Positions 47,056 through 55,445 of a stretch of 64,000 bases of DNA are shown piece by piece. The stretch spans positions 59,379 through 123,378 of the forward strand of contig CAMCTJ010000009.1 of assembly GCA_945878405.1 (NCBI GenBank). Direction: 5' to 3'. Position numbers and translations under genes: made by a program. Every line of letters starts with the position of its first letter. Positions within the stretch are counted from its first letter, which is position 1. A model generated the notes under the pieces. The model searched no databases. It saw only the letters and a program-made list of their open reading frames with translations, and was not told the DNA's origin. This DNA is from Bdellovibrio sp. ZAP7 (GTDB lineage: Bacteria > Bdellovibrionota > FAC87 > UBA2466).

Positions 47056-47466
47056 TTAGCCGGCTAATCTTATCTCGCCACGAATAATTTCCGAAAGAGC
47101 CCGAAGGGCATCGAGTGCTGTAAAAATTCCCACTACTTCTCCGGCATTGTTTTGGACTACGACGGAGCCATATTTATTTTCGGCCATGTGTCGGGCAACC
47201 TCTTCAAGTGGGGTGTCTGGTCTTGTAGAGTAAGTCATTGGCATCATCACGCCATCCACTCGTAATTCAGCCGAGCCCTGAAAGTTCCTTGCTACCGCGA
47301 TGTCTCTTTCCGTTAACACACCCACGAGCTTCTTTCCTTCAAGTACTGGCAAGTGTCGAATCTGATGCTCTTGCATGATGTCCATTGCTTTTTTCAAGCT
47401 CTGTTCAACGCCAATCGTTCTAGGGAGGGAACTCATAAAATTTCGAACGGTCCACTGGTCTTTCAT
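47056..47466 (-). CDS. CBS-domain pair protein
   Basis: A 136-residue protein consisting of two CBS domains (Bateman module). VRNFMSSLPRTIG opens the first, RHLPVLEGKKLVGVLTERDIA closes it, and GSVVVQNNAGEVVGIFTALDAL closes the second. Such stand-alone modules usually bind adenosine nucleotides and regulate other proteins. AAGGAG seven bases before the ATG at 47466 favours that start over the ORF-track start. A second CBS protein lies 1.7 kb away on the same strand. Confidence 0.9.
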   Translation of the reverse strand: MKDQWTVRNFMSSLPRTIGVEQSLKKAMDIMQEHQIRHLPVLEGKKLVGVLTERDIAVARNFQGSAELRVDGVMMPMTYSTRPDTPLEEVARHMAENKYGSVVVQNNAGEVVGIFTALDALRALSEIIRGEIRLAG

Positions 47467-47578
47467 TTTTCTTACTCCTTGCATAAATGTCCTGTGAATT
47501 AAGAACTGCAGAAGTGATGCCAGGGAGATGGAAAAGACGACTCCAATGGAATAGAATATCGGGTGAGAGGAAAGAACG

Positions 47579-48733
47579 ATGAAAAATCAAATTAGTTATT
47601 TGGGGTTGATTTTATTGGTGGTGACGGTTGCGCATGCTAAGGAACGCCCTGAAGTAAAAGGGTCCATGCAACAGATGTTTAATTCACTTTTGAATCTGCA
47701 ACCTTTTCTTGCAAGCCCTGAAAAATTCAGCAATCCCAAAAACAGTGAGATTATCCGCAAAGACTTAAATCGGTTAGCTACTTTTAAACACGTTTTTCCA
47801 AAAGAAATGAAAAATGAAGAGCCTGGAATTTTTGCGATTTCAAGAATGTTCCACGAAACCATCGAAGACGCCAGAGAGAGATTTAAAAAAGGAAATTACG
47901 ATTACAGCCGTCACCGATTAAGAACGGCAACTGCTTTTTGTTTCAGTTGTCACTCTCGAGTGCCATCAGAAAAGAATTTTGAAGACTTACAAAAAAGGGT
48001 TGAAGCATCTCAATTAACTACTTTTGAAAAAGCAGATGTGTTTGCAGCGACTCGGCAGTTTGATAAAGCCCTAAAAGCCTATACGGATCTTCTGACCGTT
48101 GTTCCTAAAACAAGCATGGATGTTGTCGAATATACTCGTTCACTCCGTAGAGCGTTAAGTATTACGGTAAGGGTTAAACAAAACCCCAAAGAGACGCTCG
48201 AGTTGATTGATAGTGTGACCCAAAGAAAAGACTTGCCGGAGTTCATCCTAAGGCTTGCCCAGCAATGGCGGAAGGATGCGCAGTATTGGATGGATGATAA
48301 ACTAACTGATAAAAAAATGCCGCCAGAAGAACTCGTCGATAAAGCAAAAAAACTGATTGAACGCGCGGAAAAGCTTCAATCATTTCCTGCGGATGAAAAT
48401 GGAGATATCAGTTACTTAAGAGCTTCTAACTATTTACACGAAGCTTTGGATGAATCTCCCCAAAGCAAGTCAAGGACCGAGGCCCTTTACTTGTTAGGGG
48501 TGGCTTATTCGGCATTACAAGATCCTACCCTTTGGGATCTCGATAGACTTTATTTTGAAAGTTGCATTCGAGAAGCGCCCCATACGGATTTTGCAAAAAA
48601 ATGTTATCAGCGCTATTCGGAGAAAGTTTACATGGGTTATACGGGAAGTGCCGGTACTTTCATCCCTGATGATGAACAAAGACGATTGGAAGAATTGAGA
48701 AAGCTGTCGGATAACCAGGCTAAATCAGGTTAG
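47579..48733 (+). CDS. Exported protein with one haem-c motif and TPR-like helical repeats
   Basis: A 384-residue protein with signal peptide (YLGLILLVVTVAHA). A CFSCH motif near residue 123 predicts one covalent haem c, preceded by a helical stretch resembling a four-helix cytochrome (YDYSRHRLRTATAF). The rest is helical with TPR-like spacing (ATRQFDKALKAYTDLLTVVPKT, YLLGVAYSALQDPTLWDLDRLYFESCI). I know no exact family. The gene sits between two CBS-domain genes on the opposite strand and overlaps the second by 9 bases. Confidence 0.72.
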   Translation: MKNQISYLGLILLVVTVAHAKERPEVKGSMQQMFNSLLNLQPFLASPEKFSNPKNSEIIRKDLNRLATFKHVFPKEMKNEEPGIFAISRMFHETIEDARERFKKGNYDYSRHRLRTATAFCFSCHSRVPSEKNFEDLQKRVEASQLTTFEKADVFAATRQFDKALKAYTDLLTVVPKTSMDVVEYTRSLRRALSITVRVKQNPKETLELIDSVTQRKDLPEFILRLAQQWRKDAQYWMDDKLTDKKMPPEELVDKAKKLIERAEKLQSFPADENGDISYLRASNYLHEALDESPQSKSRTEALYLLGVAYSALQDPTLWDLDRLYFESCIREAPHTDFAKKCYQRYSEKVYMGYTGSAGTFIPDDEQRRLEELRKLSDNQAKSG

Positions 48734-49198
48734 CCGGACCTCTCTTCTCGGACGGATTTCTTTTTCAAGCTTTTGCTGGTTTTTTGATAACTGAGAGAGG
48801 GTGGAAAGTTCTAATCCGACTCGTTCCAGAAGGTCGTCGAAAGAGACAAAGCCTACCAGGTGATTTTTGTCGTCAACGATCGGCATGCGTCTGACTTGTG
48901 CTTCTCTCATTGTCTTCACTAATTCATCAAGAGAAGCTGTGTGCCGGGCGGTAACAGGGTTAGGACTCATGATGTCCCTAACACTCACTTTTTTGACATC
49001 AACTCCTTCTGCAATGACTTCTACGACAATATCTCTATCCGTTAAAAGCCCAATGGGGGACAGCGCACCCCCAGTAGCCGATTCCACAACGACGACACTG
49101 CCGACATGGTAATCCCGCATAAGTTTGGCTGCCTCTTCCACTGCTGCATTAGCTGATATCACTGCTACTTCTGAGCGATACAGACATGAATTGGCCAT
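48725..49198 (-). CDS. CBS-domain pair protein
   Basis: A 157-residue protein with two CBS domains: HVGSVVVVES...PIGLLTDRDIVVEVI in the first, and VRDIMSPNPVTARHTASL...RRMPIVDDKNHLVGFVSFDDLL in the second. A short basic coiled-coil tail (LSQLSKNQQKLEKEIRPRRE) follows. It is probably a ligand-sensing regulator; the partner is unknown. It lies near a Fis-type regulator on the other strand. Confidence 0.9.
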   Translation of the reverse strand: MANSCLYRSEVAVISANAAVEEAAKLMRDYHVGSVVVVESATGGALSPIGLLTDRDIVVEVIAEGVDVKKVSVRDIMSPNPVTARHTASLDELVKTMREAQVRRMPIVDDKNHLVGFVSFDDLLERVGLELSTLSQLSKNQQKLEKEIRPRREVRLT

Positions 49199-49301
49199 GT
49201 TTTCCTCCCAATAGCTAAAAACTTTTGCAAATGAAGAGCCAGCGTGCGTTTTGTCTCCTCAGTGGCACGGATGCTGCTTTATGTCCAGGCGGAGGAAAAT
49301 T

Positions 49302-49934
49302 ATGAACCTAGAAACACAAAGAAAAGTTGGCATTTTAGAAGGTGATCTTGCAATGCGAAAGCTCTTGCAGGATCTTCTCAACAAAGAGGGCTATGGCGTA
49401 GCCGTTTTTTCTAGTCCGGAAGAACTAGAGAACGCCGATCCTACTATGGATGCAATGGTTGCCTCGGTTACCATGCTTGCTGGGGATGGACCGTTAAGTC
49501 TTGAAGGAATTAAAAAAAACCGACCCGAGATGGCAATCGTATTGATTCCGACGGCTCACGAAGTGGAGAAAGCAAGAGAGCTAGTAGGAAAAGGAGCTTT
49601 CAGTTTGGTGAGTAGGCCCTTCCAACCTTGGGAACTCTTACACAGAATTCGCAGAGCTTGCGAGTTATCGGAAGTAAGACGACAAAATCAATGGCTTCGA
49701 AGAAAAGAAATTAAAGAAGCGAATGGTGAAGTCCGAAGCATCATCGAAGACGAACCTACTCTTGATGAGTTGGAGAAGAGGTACATTGAGATTGTTCTTA
49801 AAAAAACAGGGGGCAGAAAGGATAAGGCTTCCAAACTGCTAGGAATCAACCGAAGAACCCTTTACCGAAAAGAACGGGAATATGGTTGGGTAGCTACCTA
49901 TCCCAATCAACCTTTGAGCCGCGTGGCTCACTAA
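49302..49934 (+). CDS. Degenerate-receiver regulator with Fis-type helix-turn-helix
   Basis: A 210-residue protein: receiver-like domain (about 1-120), linker, and a C-terminal Fis/NtrC-type HTH (YIEIVLKKTGGRKDKASKLLGINRRTLYRK). The receiver has lost its phosphorylation site: the phospho-Asp position holds Ser55, the acidic pair is E13-G14, and the conserved lysine is arginine (SRPF). No sigma54 ATPase domain is present. It is therefore likely a phosphorylation-independent DNA-binding protein. GGAGG before the ATG at 49302 decides the start over the ORF-track TTG/ATG upstream. Confidence 0.82.
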   Translation: MNLETQRKVGILEGDLAMRKLLQDLLNKEGYGVAVFSSPEELENADPTMDAMVASVTMLAGDGPLSLEGIKKNRPEMAIVLIPTAHEVEKARELVGKGAFSLVSRPFQPWELLHRIRRACELSEVRRQNQWLRRKEIKEANGEVRSIIEDEPTLDELEKRYIEIVLKKTGGRKDKASKLLGINRRTLYRKEREYGWVATYPNQPLSRVAH

Positions 49935-49957
49935 TCGGACTTAGTTAGTCGAAATAG

Positions 49958-49991
49958 AAAGGGCCCGGGTGTTTCCACCCAGGCCCTTTTT
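49958..49991. terminator. Bidirectional intrinsic terminator
   Basis: GGGCC-C-GGGTG and CACCC-A-GGCCC form a 10-bp stem with one mismatch and a TTTC loop. It is followed by TTTTT on the plus strand and flanked by AAA on the other side. It ends both the Fis-type regulator gene and the convergent exported-protein gene. Confidence 0.9.
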
Positions 49992-50005
49992 CTACGAACC
50001 TCGAA

Positions 50006-50725
50006 CTATTCTAGATCAACGAGCTTGTTGATAGCCTGTCCGTTCAGAGATCGGACATGAAGCATGTACACGCCATTCTTCACATTATCATTTAGCTCAA
50101 CTGTCTTTAAGAAACGGACTTTCTCAGGAGAGCAAGAGATGTCTGCTTTTCGTTCCAGTACTGGCTGAACGATGATGACATCGTTAGCTACATTTACTTT
50201 GATTTCTTGGAAGTCAGAGCATCTATCGCCAAAGCTTCCAGCGATAGCCAGCATGTGCTTGCCTGTTTCTTCATCTTTAACCACGTAAGCATCGCTTACA
50301 GGTGCGTAGGTGAAGTCATCTGGACCAGCGCTGGTGCCGACATTGACAGGAAGTTCGGCCAAAGCCTTACCCGTCTGAGAATCGACTACTTTGTAATTTC
50401 CTGAAGGAATAATCCCCACATCGACGATTTCAGAGAAAGGAACCAACATTTGCAAGCAAACTCCGCTATACAGGTAAGCTTGCTGTTGGACTGTAATGGT
50501 CTTATTTTCTGCATCAACTTTCAACGCGTGAGGACCCACTTTGTAGCAAGTGTTTTTAAAGGTTCCTGCAACAGCAATTTGAATGCGATCGTTGTCATCG
50601 AACCCAAGTGGGATATAGGCCTTTGTGAGGGCCGTTTCGACGGTTTTAGGGGCGTTTGGGCTTGGGTTAGCAATTGCTAATCCACAGACCGCCAAGAAAC
50701 TGAGAGCGGTTAATTTAAGGTTCAT
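50006..50725 (-). CDS. Exported protein of unknown function
   Basis: A 239-residue protein with signal peptide (LKLTALSFLAVCGLAIA). The mature part is beta-rich and seems to contain two related halves: ...IPLGFDDNDRIQIAVAGTFKNTCYKVG and ...GKHMLAIAGSFGDRCSDFQEIK, each with an AGxFxxxC pattern followed by a long strand ending in VQQ or VQP. I do not recognise the family. The ORF track starts 69 bases upstream; AGGAG before the ATG at 50725 selects the shorter form. Confidence 0.68.
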   Translation of the reverse strand: MNLKLTALSFLAVCGLAIANPSPNAPKTVETALTKAYIPLGFDDNDRIQIAVAGTFKNTCYKVGPHALKVDAENKTITVQQQAYLYSGVCLQMLVPFSEIVDVGIIPSGNYKVVDSQTGKALAELPVNVGTSAGPDDFTYAPVSDAYVVKDEETGKHMLAIAGSFGDRCSDFQEIKVNVANDVIIVQPVLERKADISCSPEKVRFLKTVELNDNVKNGVYMLHVRSLNGQAINKLVDLE

Positions 50726-50889
50726 TTTTCTTCTCCTATTTTCTGAGAGGTTGCCTCTCACTTTCTTTGTATGCCTGTTTATAGCGGATTTCAACTAAAC
50801 ACCAAAATACATTTTAGCCGAATGAAGTTGACCGTTTTTGTCACCCGAGAGAAACTTAGAAAGTTGGTTTTTTTAAAAAGGAGAAACGA

Positions 50890-51546
50890 ATGTTACAAAA
50901 ATTGTCACTCATACTTTTCTTATTGGTTTCACCCATCTATGCAGCTTCCCTTGTGGAGTTCTCTGGAAGTCCAACAGAACTTAAAGATTCGGGGAAGAGC
51001 ATGACTGATACGGGAAGAATCGTGAAAGTATTTCCGGGCGCCACGGTTACTAAGGGTAAAGACAAAATGGAATTGAAAATGACCGGAGCTGGAATCAGGT
51101 GGAAGACAGTCGCAATCATGGACATCAATGTCTATGCAGCTGCTCATTATCTTGATTCCGCTGCTGTTATGAACAAACAAAATCCCATTGAGAGTGTTGC
51201 AAACTCAAAAGCTAAAGTGATGCACATGACTTTTTTTAGGTCGCTTACTTCAAAAGAAATTGGGGATGCTTTAAAAGCTGCACTCGAAAAAAACGGGGTG
51301 GATCTTAATGCTCCTCACATGAAAAACTTCTTTGGACAGTTTGAGTTTTCTATGTCACCAGGGGATTCAATGACTCTTATTGGAACTAAACTTCCCAATG
51401 GAGAAGAAGAGTTAGTCCTCGAAGCTCCGGGAAAAGTCATCAAGGGGCAGGGGAAAAATCTAGCGACTGATGTTTGGAAAGGATACTTAGGAACTCCAGT
51501 CGATAAAGGATTAGAAGATCTCAAAAATAAATTAGTTGGAAATTAA
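50890..51546 (+). CDS. Chalcone-isomerase-like exported protein
   Basis: A 218-residue protein with a signal peptide (KLSLILFLLVSPIYAA). The segment MTGAGIRWKTVAIMDINVYAAAHYLD matches the chalcone-isomerase-like fold family, whose bacterial members are periplasmic proteins with no established chalcone chemistry; several bind fatty acids. AAAAAGGAG lies upstream of the ATG. It is followed by a strong inverted repeat and the fasciclin gene. Confidence 0.85.
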   Translation: MLQKLSLILFLLVSPIYAASLVEFSGSPTELKDSGKSMTDTGRIVKVFPGATVTKGKDKMELKMTGAGIRWKTVAIMDINVYAAAHYLDSAAVMNKQNPIESVANSKAKVMHMTFFRSLTSKEIGDALKAALEKNGVDLNAPHMKNFFGQFEFSMSPGDSMTLIGTKLPNGEEELVLEAPGKVIKGQGKNLATDVWKGYLGTPVDKGLEDLKNKLVGN

Positions 51547-51622
51547 GATGGGGCATACCTCTTGCTCTGAGATGTGAGTAAGACAGGAGAAAAGCTCAGA
51601 GAGCGGTTCTCTTGAAGCAGAA

Positions 51623-51664
51623 AGCCGTGCAAAAGAAGATCGTCCGATTTTGTTTTGCACGGCT
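51623..51664 (+). repeat. Strong inverted repeat in the leader of the fasciclin gene
   Basis: AGCCGTGCAAAA and TTTTGCACGGCT form a perfect 12-bp stem around an 18-base loop that itself contains GATCG/CGAT. No T-run follows, so it is not a conventional terminator. It lies 35 bases upstream of the fasciclin ATG, after the chalcone-isomerase-like gene, and could be an RNA-stability or regulatory hairpin. Confidence 0.6.
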
Positions 51665-51699
51665 CTCCTGTCGCAACATCCTTAGTAAGAGGTAAATCC

Positions 51700-52224
51700 A
51701 TGAATCTAAAACGCACCAGTCTCATACTGCTCATCATCGGCTTTTTTGTAGCGGGACTCACCCCGCTTTCATATGCATCTGATCAGGGCGAAGCGCGCCC
51801 CCATCCAGAGATCAAAAAAGGAACCATCTTTGAGATGGCGAAGCAGTCGGGTAAGTTTACGATTCTGTTGAAGGCTTTAGAAATTACTGGCCTTACAGAA
51901 GAGTTACAGAAAGAAGGGTCAATCACAGTGCTTGCTCCTACGGACGACGCTTTCAGACGTATGTCCGAGGGGGAACGAGAAGATCTGTTAAATGACAAAG
52001 AGTATCTGAAAGATCTCATTCTTATGCATGTGATCGACGGCGCAGTTAAATTGAAAGATGCTGTGGCTCGAGAAAAGATCATTTCCAAAGAAGGGGATGA
52101 GCTGTTTTTCTACACAGATGCTGCAGGAACTTTTGTGAACGATTCAAAAGTGATCATGGCAGACGTTGAAGCTACCAATGGAGTCGTGCACGTGATTGAT
52201 ACCGTGCTGTTTCCTTGGAAGTGA
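51700..52224 (+). CDS. Fasciclin (FAS1) domain exported protein
   Basis: A 174-residue protein with a hydrophobic signal (LILLIIGFFVAGLTPLSYA) and one FAS1 domain: FTILLKALEITGLTEELQKEGSITVLAPTDDAFRRM, LKDLILMHVIDG and TNGVVHVIDTVLFP. FAS1 domains mediate adhesion or matrix contacts. AGAGGT before the ATG at 51700 selects it over the ORF-track start, which lies inside the upstream inverted repeat. Confidence 0.93.
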   Translation: MNLKRTSLILLIIGFFVAGLTPLSYASDQGEARPHPEIKKGTIFEMAKQSGKFTILLKALEITGLTEELQKEGSITVLAPTDDAFRRMSEGEREDLLNDKEYLKDLILMHVIDGAVKLKDAVAREKIISKEGDELFFYTDAAGTFVNDSKVIMADVEATNGVVHVIDTVLFPWK

Positions 52225-52251
52225 GTTGACGTAGACTAAATCTAGTAAAAT

Positions 52252-52292
52252 AAAAACCCCCGTGCGGTTCGAGACCGAGCGGGGGTTTTTTT
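52252..52292. terminator. Bidirectional intrinsic terminator
   Basis: AAAAACCCCCG pairs with CGGGGGTTTTT, and an inner stem GGTT-CGA-GACC lies within, followed by a seven-base T-run. The A-run on the other side lets it serve both the fasciclin gene and the convergent lipoprotein gene. Confidence 0.93.
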
Positions 52293-52307
52293 GTTTCTGT
52301 GAACAGA

Positions 52308-54155
52308 TTATTGCTTAGTCATCTTAAAGAGCATTCGCATTTCGCCAATACCCAACTGTTGACCTGAAGTAGCGTCTGCAGCTGCTGCAACGCAAGCTGT
52401 CTTACTATCAGCTAAACTCGTCTCCTGAACGAATTTGATGATCATGTGTGTTGTATCGATCTTCGATACGGTAATGGTGTTCTTTGCTTTAGTTCGACAA
52501 GAAAGCCAAGAACTTCCATTAGCGTCCCGCACTTGAACCCCTCGGAAATCGTCCTCGTATTGAGTGAAAGTCACAATATCCGTCGAGAGGTAAGTTGCTT
52601 TTTCCGTCAGCGCCATATTCATCGGGCGTCCAGGGCCGTCATTAAGAAGGAAATCAGCAGGAGTGGTTGCGCTCCAATCCGTTCTGATTTGTCGAAGACA
52701 TGCGGTTGCTGGAGCACTTTGCGCGTTTTGCCAGAAATAGTTGGCATAGCACTGAAGCTGTTGAAGTTCTTTGCCCGCATTTCCCCCAGTAACTAAGCTG
52801 GAACAGGGAGAGCCTTGTGATAAGAGAGTCTCAGGCATGACGGGTCCGTTATGAGCGGTATCGTCAACGACATTGAAAGCTCCCCAAGTTCCACCGCAAG
52901 TAAGAGTCGTTGGGCTACCGACACTAGGAGTATAAGGAACTGAGCAAGTGTTACCATTTAGCGTCTTGCCATCAAAAGTAACTTGCGAGTTTGTACAATT
53001 AGATGAGGCACCCCAATTCAAATGAGACCAATCATCTGGTTGGACGGGCGAGCCAGAGGAATCTGTGCAGCCCCCCCCTAAACTCAGCGAGTAATGGCCA
53101 GCCCCATCTAGGCACTTGTAAGCTGTCTGTCCTCCACTGCTTACTGAAAAGCAATTCATCAGCGGCCAAGAGGAAGTGGCTTGGTTGTCTTTCCAACCCC
53201 CAGTGATGGTGTGAGTTACAGAGGAATTATCTACGTAGGAGGGGGAATAAGCGAAAGGTTGGTGAAGCATGGAAGTGTCGCTACTAAAATCGATATGACC
53301 ATAAGCTTTTGCCTGAGCTTCGTCGAAACCAAGAGTTCCCTGGGTACCGTTTCCGCAGGCTTTGAAAGTATCTTCGGACATCCAAATGCTCAAAACGAAC
53401 GCATCGTCAGTTCCTGTAGTTCCATTACAGGTTCCGCCTGATGCAAAAGTGCTCGCATCCGCAGCTGTTTGGCAGGTTGAATCGGGAGTGAATTTTTTGC
53501 CCACAGTTCTTTTGATGTAGATGCTTTCTCCTGTTTGAGGACCATGGCAGTCAGGGGTTCCGGGAGCACAAGGACCGATATAGCCAGGGGGCAAAGCGAA
53601 ATCGACTGCTCCTATGGACCAAAGACCTGTTGGATCAAAAGCTTCAGCTGCTGTGACGGAAGCCCCAGTGGTCGAAACGCCGACTGAGGTCGCATCTACT
53701 GTAATTTGACCACCAGAGACACTAACTGTGCCGACATCTTTTGATTCGCTGAAGGCAACCGTATCTACCTTCTGGGAACCGCCTCCAAAGCTCTTCTCAT
53801 TGGAGTTTTCATATAAAAATGTACCAAGAACTCCATTTCCAGAATCGAGAACGCTACAAGTTAAGCCAGATCCAGAAACGGAACTTAAATCTACGCTAAA
53901 AGTACCATCGCCTCCAACAGATCCAGAGACAACTGTAGGTGGATTATCGGCTGTGGAACAGGAGACAGAGCTCGCAGTTCCGGTTTGTAATTCAAAGTCT
54001 CGAGCCAAACTTCTTAGGCGAGAAGATAAGGTGCCGCTAAAGGAGACTGCACTTCCACCGCCTCCTCCAGCACTTGATGAACATCCATTAAGGAAAGTGG
54101 TTGCACTCACTAGCATCGCTATTGTTGATAACTTAACTGTTTTTCTCAGAAACAT
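52308..54155 (-). CDS. Large lipoprotein of unknown function
   Basis: A 615-residue protein with a lipobox (FLNGC-S) followed by a Ser/Gly tether (SSSAGGGGGS). The body is rich in Gly, Ser, Thr and Asp with more than ten cysteines (for example CAPGTPDC, TACNGTTG-type loops), suggesting disulphide-stabilised beta structure at the cell surface. No family is recognised. AGGAG eight bases before the ATG at 54155 selects it over the ORF-track start. The coding strand has strongly biased serine/glycine content. Confidence 0.75.
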   Translation of the reverse strand: MFLRKTVKLSTIAMLVSATTFLNGCSSSAGGGGGSAVSFSGTLSSRLRSLARDFELQTGTASSVSCSTADNPPTVVSGSVGGDGTFSVDLSSVSGSGLTCSVLDSGNGVLGTFLYENSNEKSFGGGSQKVDTVAFSESKDVGTVSVSGGQITVDATSVGVSTTGASVTAAEAFDPTGLWSIGAVDFALPPGYIGPCAPGTPDCHGPQTGESIYIKRTVGKKFTPDSTCQTAADASTFASGGTCNGTTGTDDAFVLSIWMSEDTFKACGNGTQGTLGFDEAQAKAYGHIDFSSDTSMLHQPFAYSPSYVDNSSVTHTITGGWKDNQATSSWPLMNCFSVSSGGQTAYKCLDGAGHYSLSLGGGCTDSSGSPVQPDDWSHLNWGASSNCTNSQVTFDGKTLNGNTCSVPYTPSVGSPTTLTCGGTWGAFNVVDDTAHNGPVMPETLLSQGSPCSSLVTGGNAGKELQQLQCYANYFWQNAQSAPATACLRQIRTDWSATTPADFLLNDGPGRPMNMALTEKATYLSTDIVTFTQYEDDFRGVQVRDANGSSWLSCRTKAKNTITVSKIDTTHMIIKFVQETSLADSKTACVAAAADATSGQQLGIGEMRMLFKMTKQ

Positions 54156-54271
54156 GCGGTAAGTCTCCTGAACATGTGAAGGTTTCATTGTCTATCGGAG
54201 GGAGTGATGGGAAAACTTAAGCTTCACACCGCGTTGAATTGTGAAGTTTTGTTTGCCGCGAGAAGACTAGG

Positions 54272-55327
54272 TTAGGCAGTCGTGGTACTAGAGCCTGCGA
54301 GTGTGAGATACGGAGTCATGTACTTGTCGTAGAAATCCTGCCGATAGTCTCGATAAGAAGTGATTCCACCGATCGCGTGATAAAAGCGAATAAAGTACCA
54401 AGCATAGTCCAGTTGATACGGTTGGAATCCCGCCCGCGCTCCATTTGGATAAAGGTGGTGATTGTTATGCCATTCACCTGTGACCAGCCCCGGCCATAAT
54501 TGATTGATGGAAAGATCATTACGATTGAAATCAATTCCCTCTTTTCGTTTATCTTTGCCTCCGCCATGGCCATCGTAGTTAAACGTACGAATGCCGAACG
54601 CCCAAACTGCGCAGGAAGCAAAAATCGCAAACGCCAACGGTGCGCCCCCCAGAAGATAAAAAGCTGCAAACCAAAAGCCCCAATTACAAGCGAATTCCAA
54701 AACGGTGAAGAAAGGATTGCAAATGGAACCCCATTTTAAATACTCCTGGTAGGAATTGCAGCGCAGTCCCGTGTGGTTCATCATAGCAGTCACTTTTAAA
54801 TATTCGGCTTCGGTCAGATCTTTTCGAATGGGTTGATGGATAGCATCTGCCAAGAAACAATAGAGCCAGCCTCCGTGAACATTATAAGGATCGCCTGGTT
54901 TCTCAGAAATCTGGTGGTGCACATAATGAGATACGACATAAATTTCATCTGGAATGATTTTTACAACTGCGTACTTCACAAAAAAACGAGCAAAGGCATT
55001 TCGAAATTTATAGGCACGATGGGTTGAATACCGGTGATACCAAATAGTGCCATGAGTGCCCAAGATGACCATGCTGTAAATAAAGCCCACAAAAAACAGC
55101 GGCCAGGAAAAATACTTTGCGAAAAAAACGAAAAACGGAATGACCAACGAAAATGTGCTGGCCCATCCAAAAAAAGTTAGCCAGTTTTTTCTGTTAGAGA
55201 ACGGATTAAATCTGAACCAAAACTCACGGATGAGTTCGCCCGTGGTCGGTTTATAAAAAACGCCCTGTTGCTCGTAACCATAACGGGGCGGCTCTAGGAC
55301 GCGATTAAGAAATGTCGTTGGTTGCAT
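54272..55327 (-). CDS. Fatty-acid (acyl-CoA-type) desaturase
   Basis: A 351-residue membrane di-iron desaturase with the three histidine boxes: HRYSTH, HYVHH and HNNHH, plus about four transmembrane segments arranged as two hairpins. This is the delta-9 acyl-CoA/acyl-lipid desaturase class that introduces double bonds into membrane fatty acids. The N-terminal 50 residues are an unusual extension rich in aromatic and basic residues. It is divergent from uup. Confidence 0.93.
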   Translation of the reverse strand: MQPTTFLNRVLEPPRYGYEQQGVFYKPTTGELIREFWFRFNPFSNRKNWLTFFGWASTFSLVIPFFVFFAKYFSWPLFFVGFIYSMVILGTHGTIWYHRYSTHRAYKFRNAFARFFVKYAVVKIIPDEIYVVSHYVHHQISEKPGDPYNVHGGWLYCFLADAIHQPIRKDLTEAEYLKVTAMMNHTGLRCNSYQEYLKWGSICNPFFTVLEFACNWGFWFAAFYLLGGAPLAFAIFASCAVWAFGIRTFNYDGHGGGKDKRKEGIDFNRNDLSINQLWPGLVTGEWHNNHHLYPNGARAGFQPYQLDYAWYFIRFYHAIGGITSYRDYRQDFYDKYMTPYLTLAGSSTTTA

Positions 55328-55445
55328 CTGTCTCAGTACTATCCCACTGAAATGGGGAATTGCCCAGAAAACAATGGAATAGCGGCCGATTTTAAGGAAA
55401 GCCGCTGTTCTTTAGGGAATCCGCGAGCTATTCTACGCCCCAATC

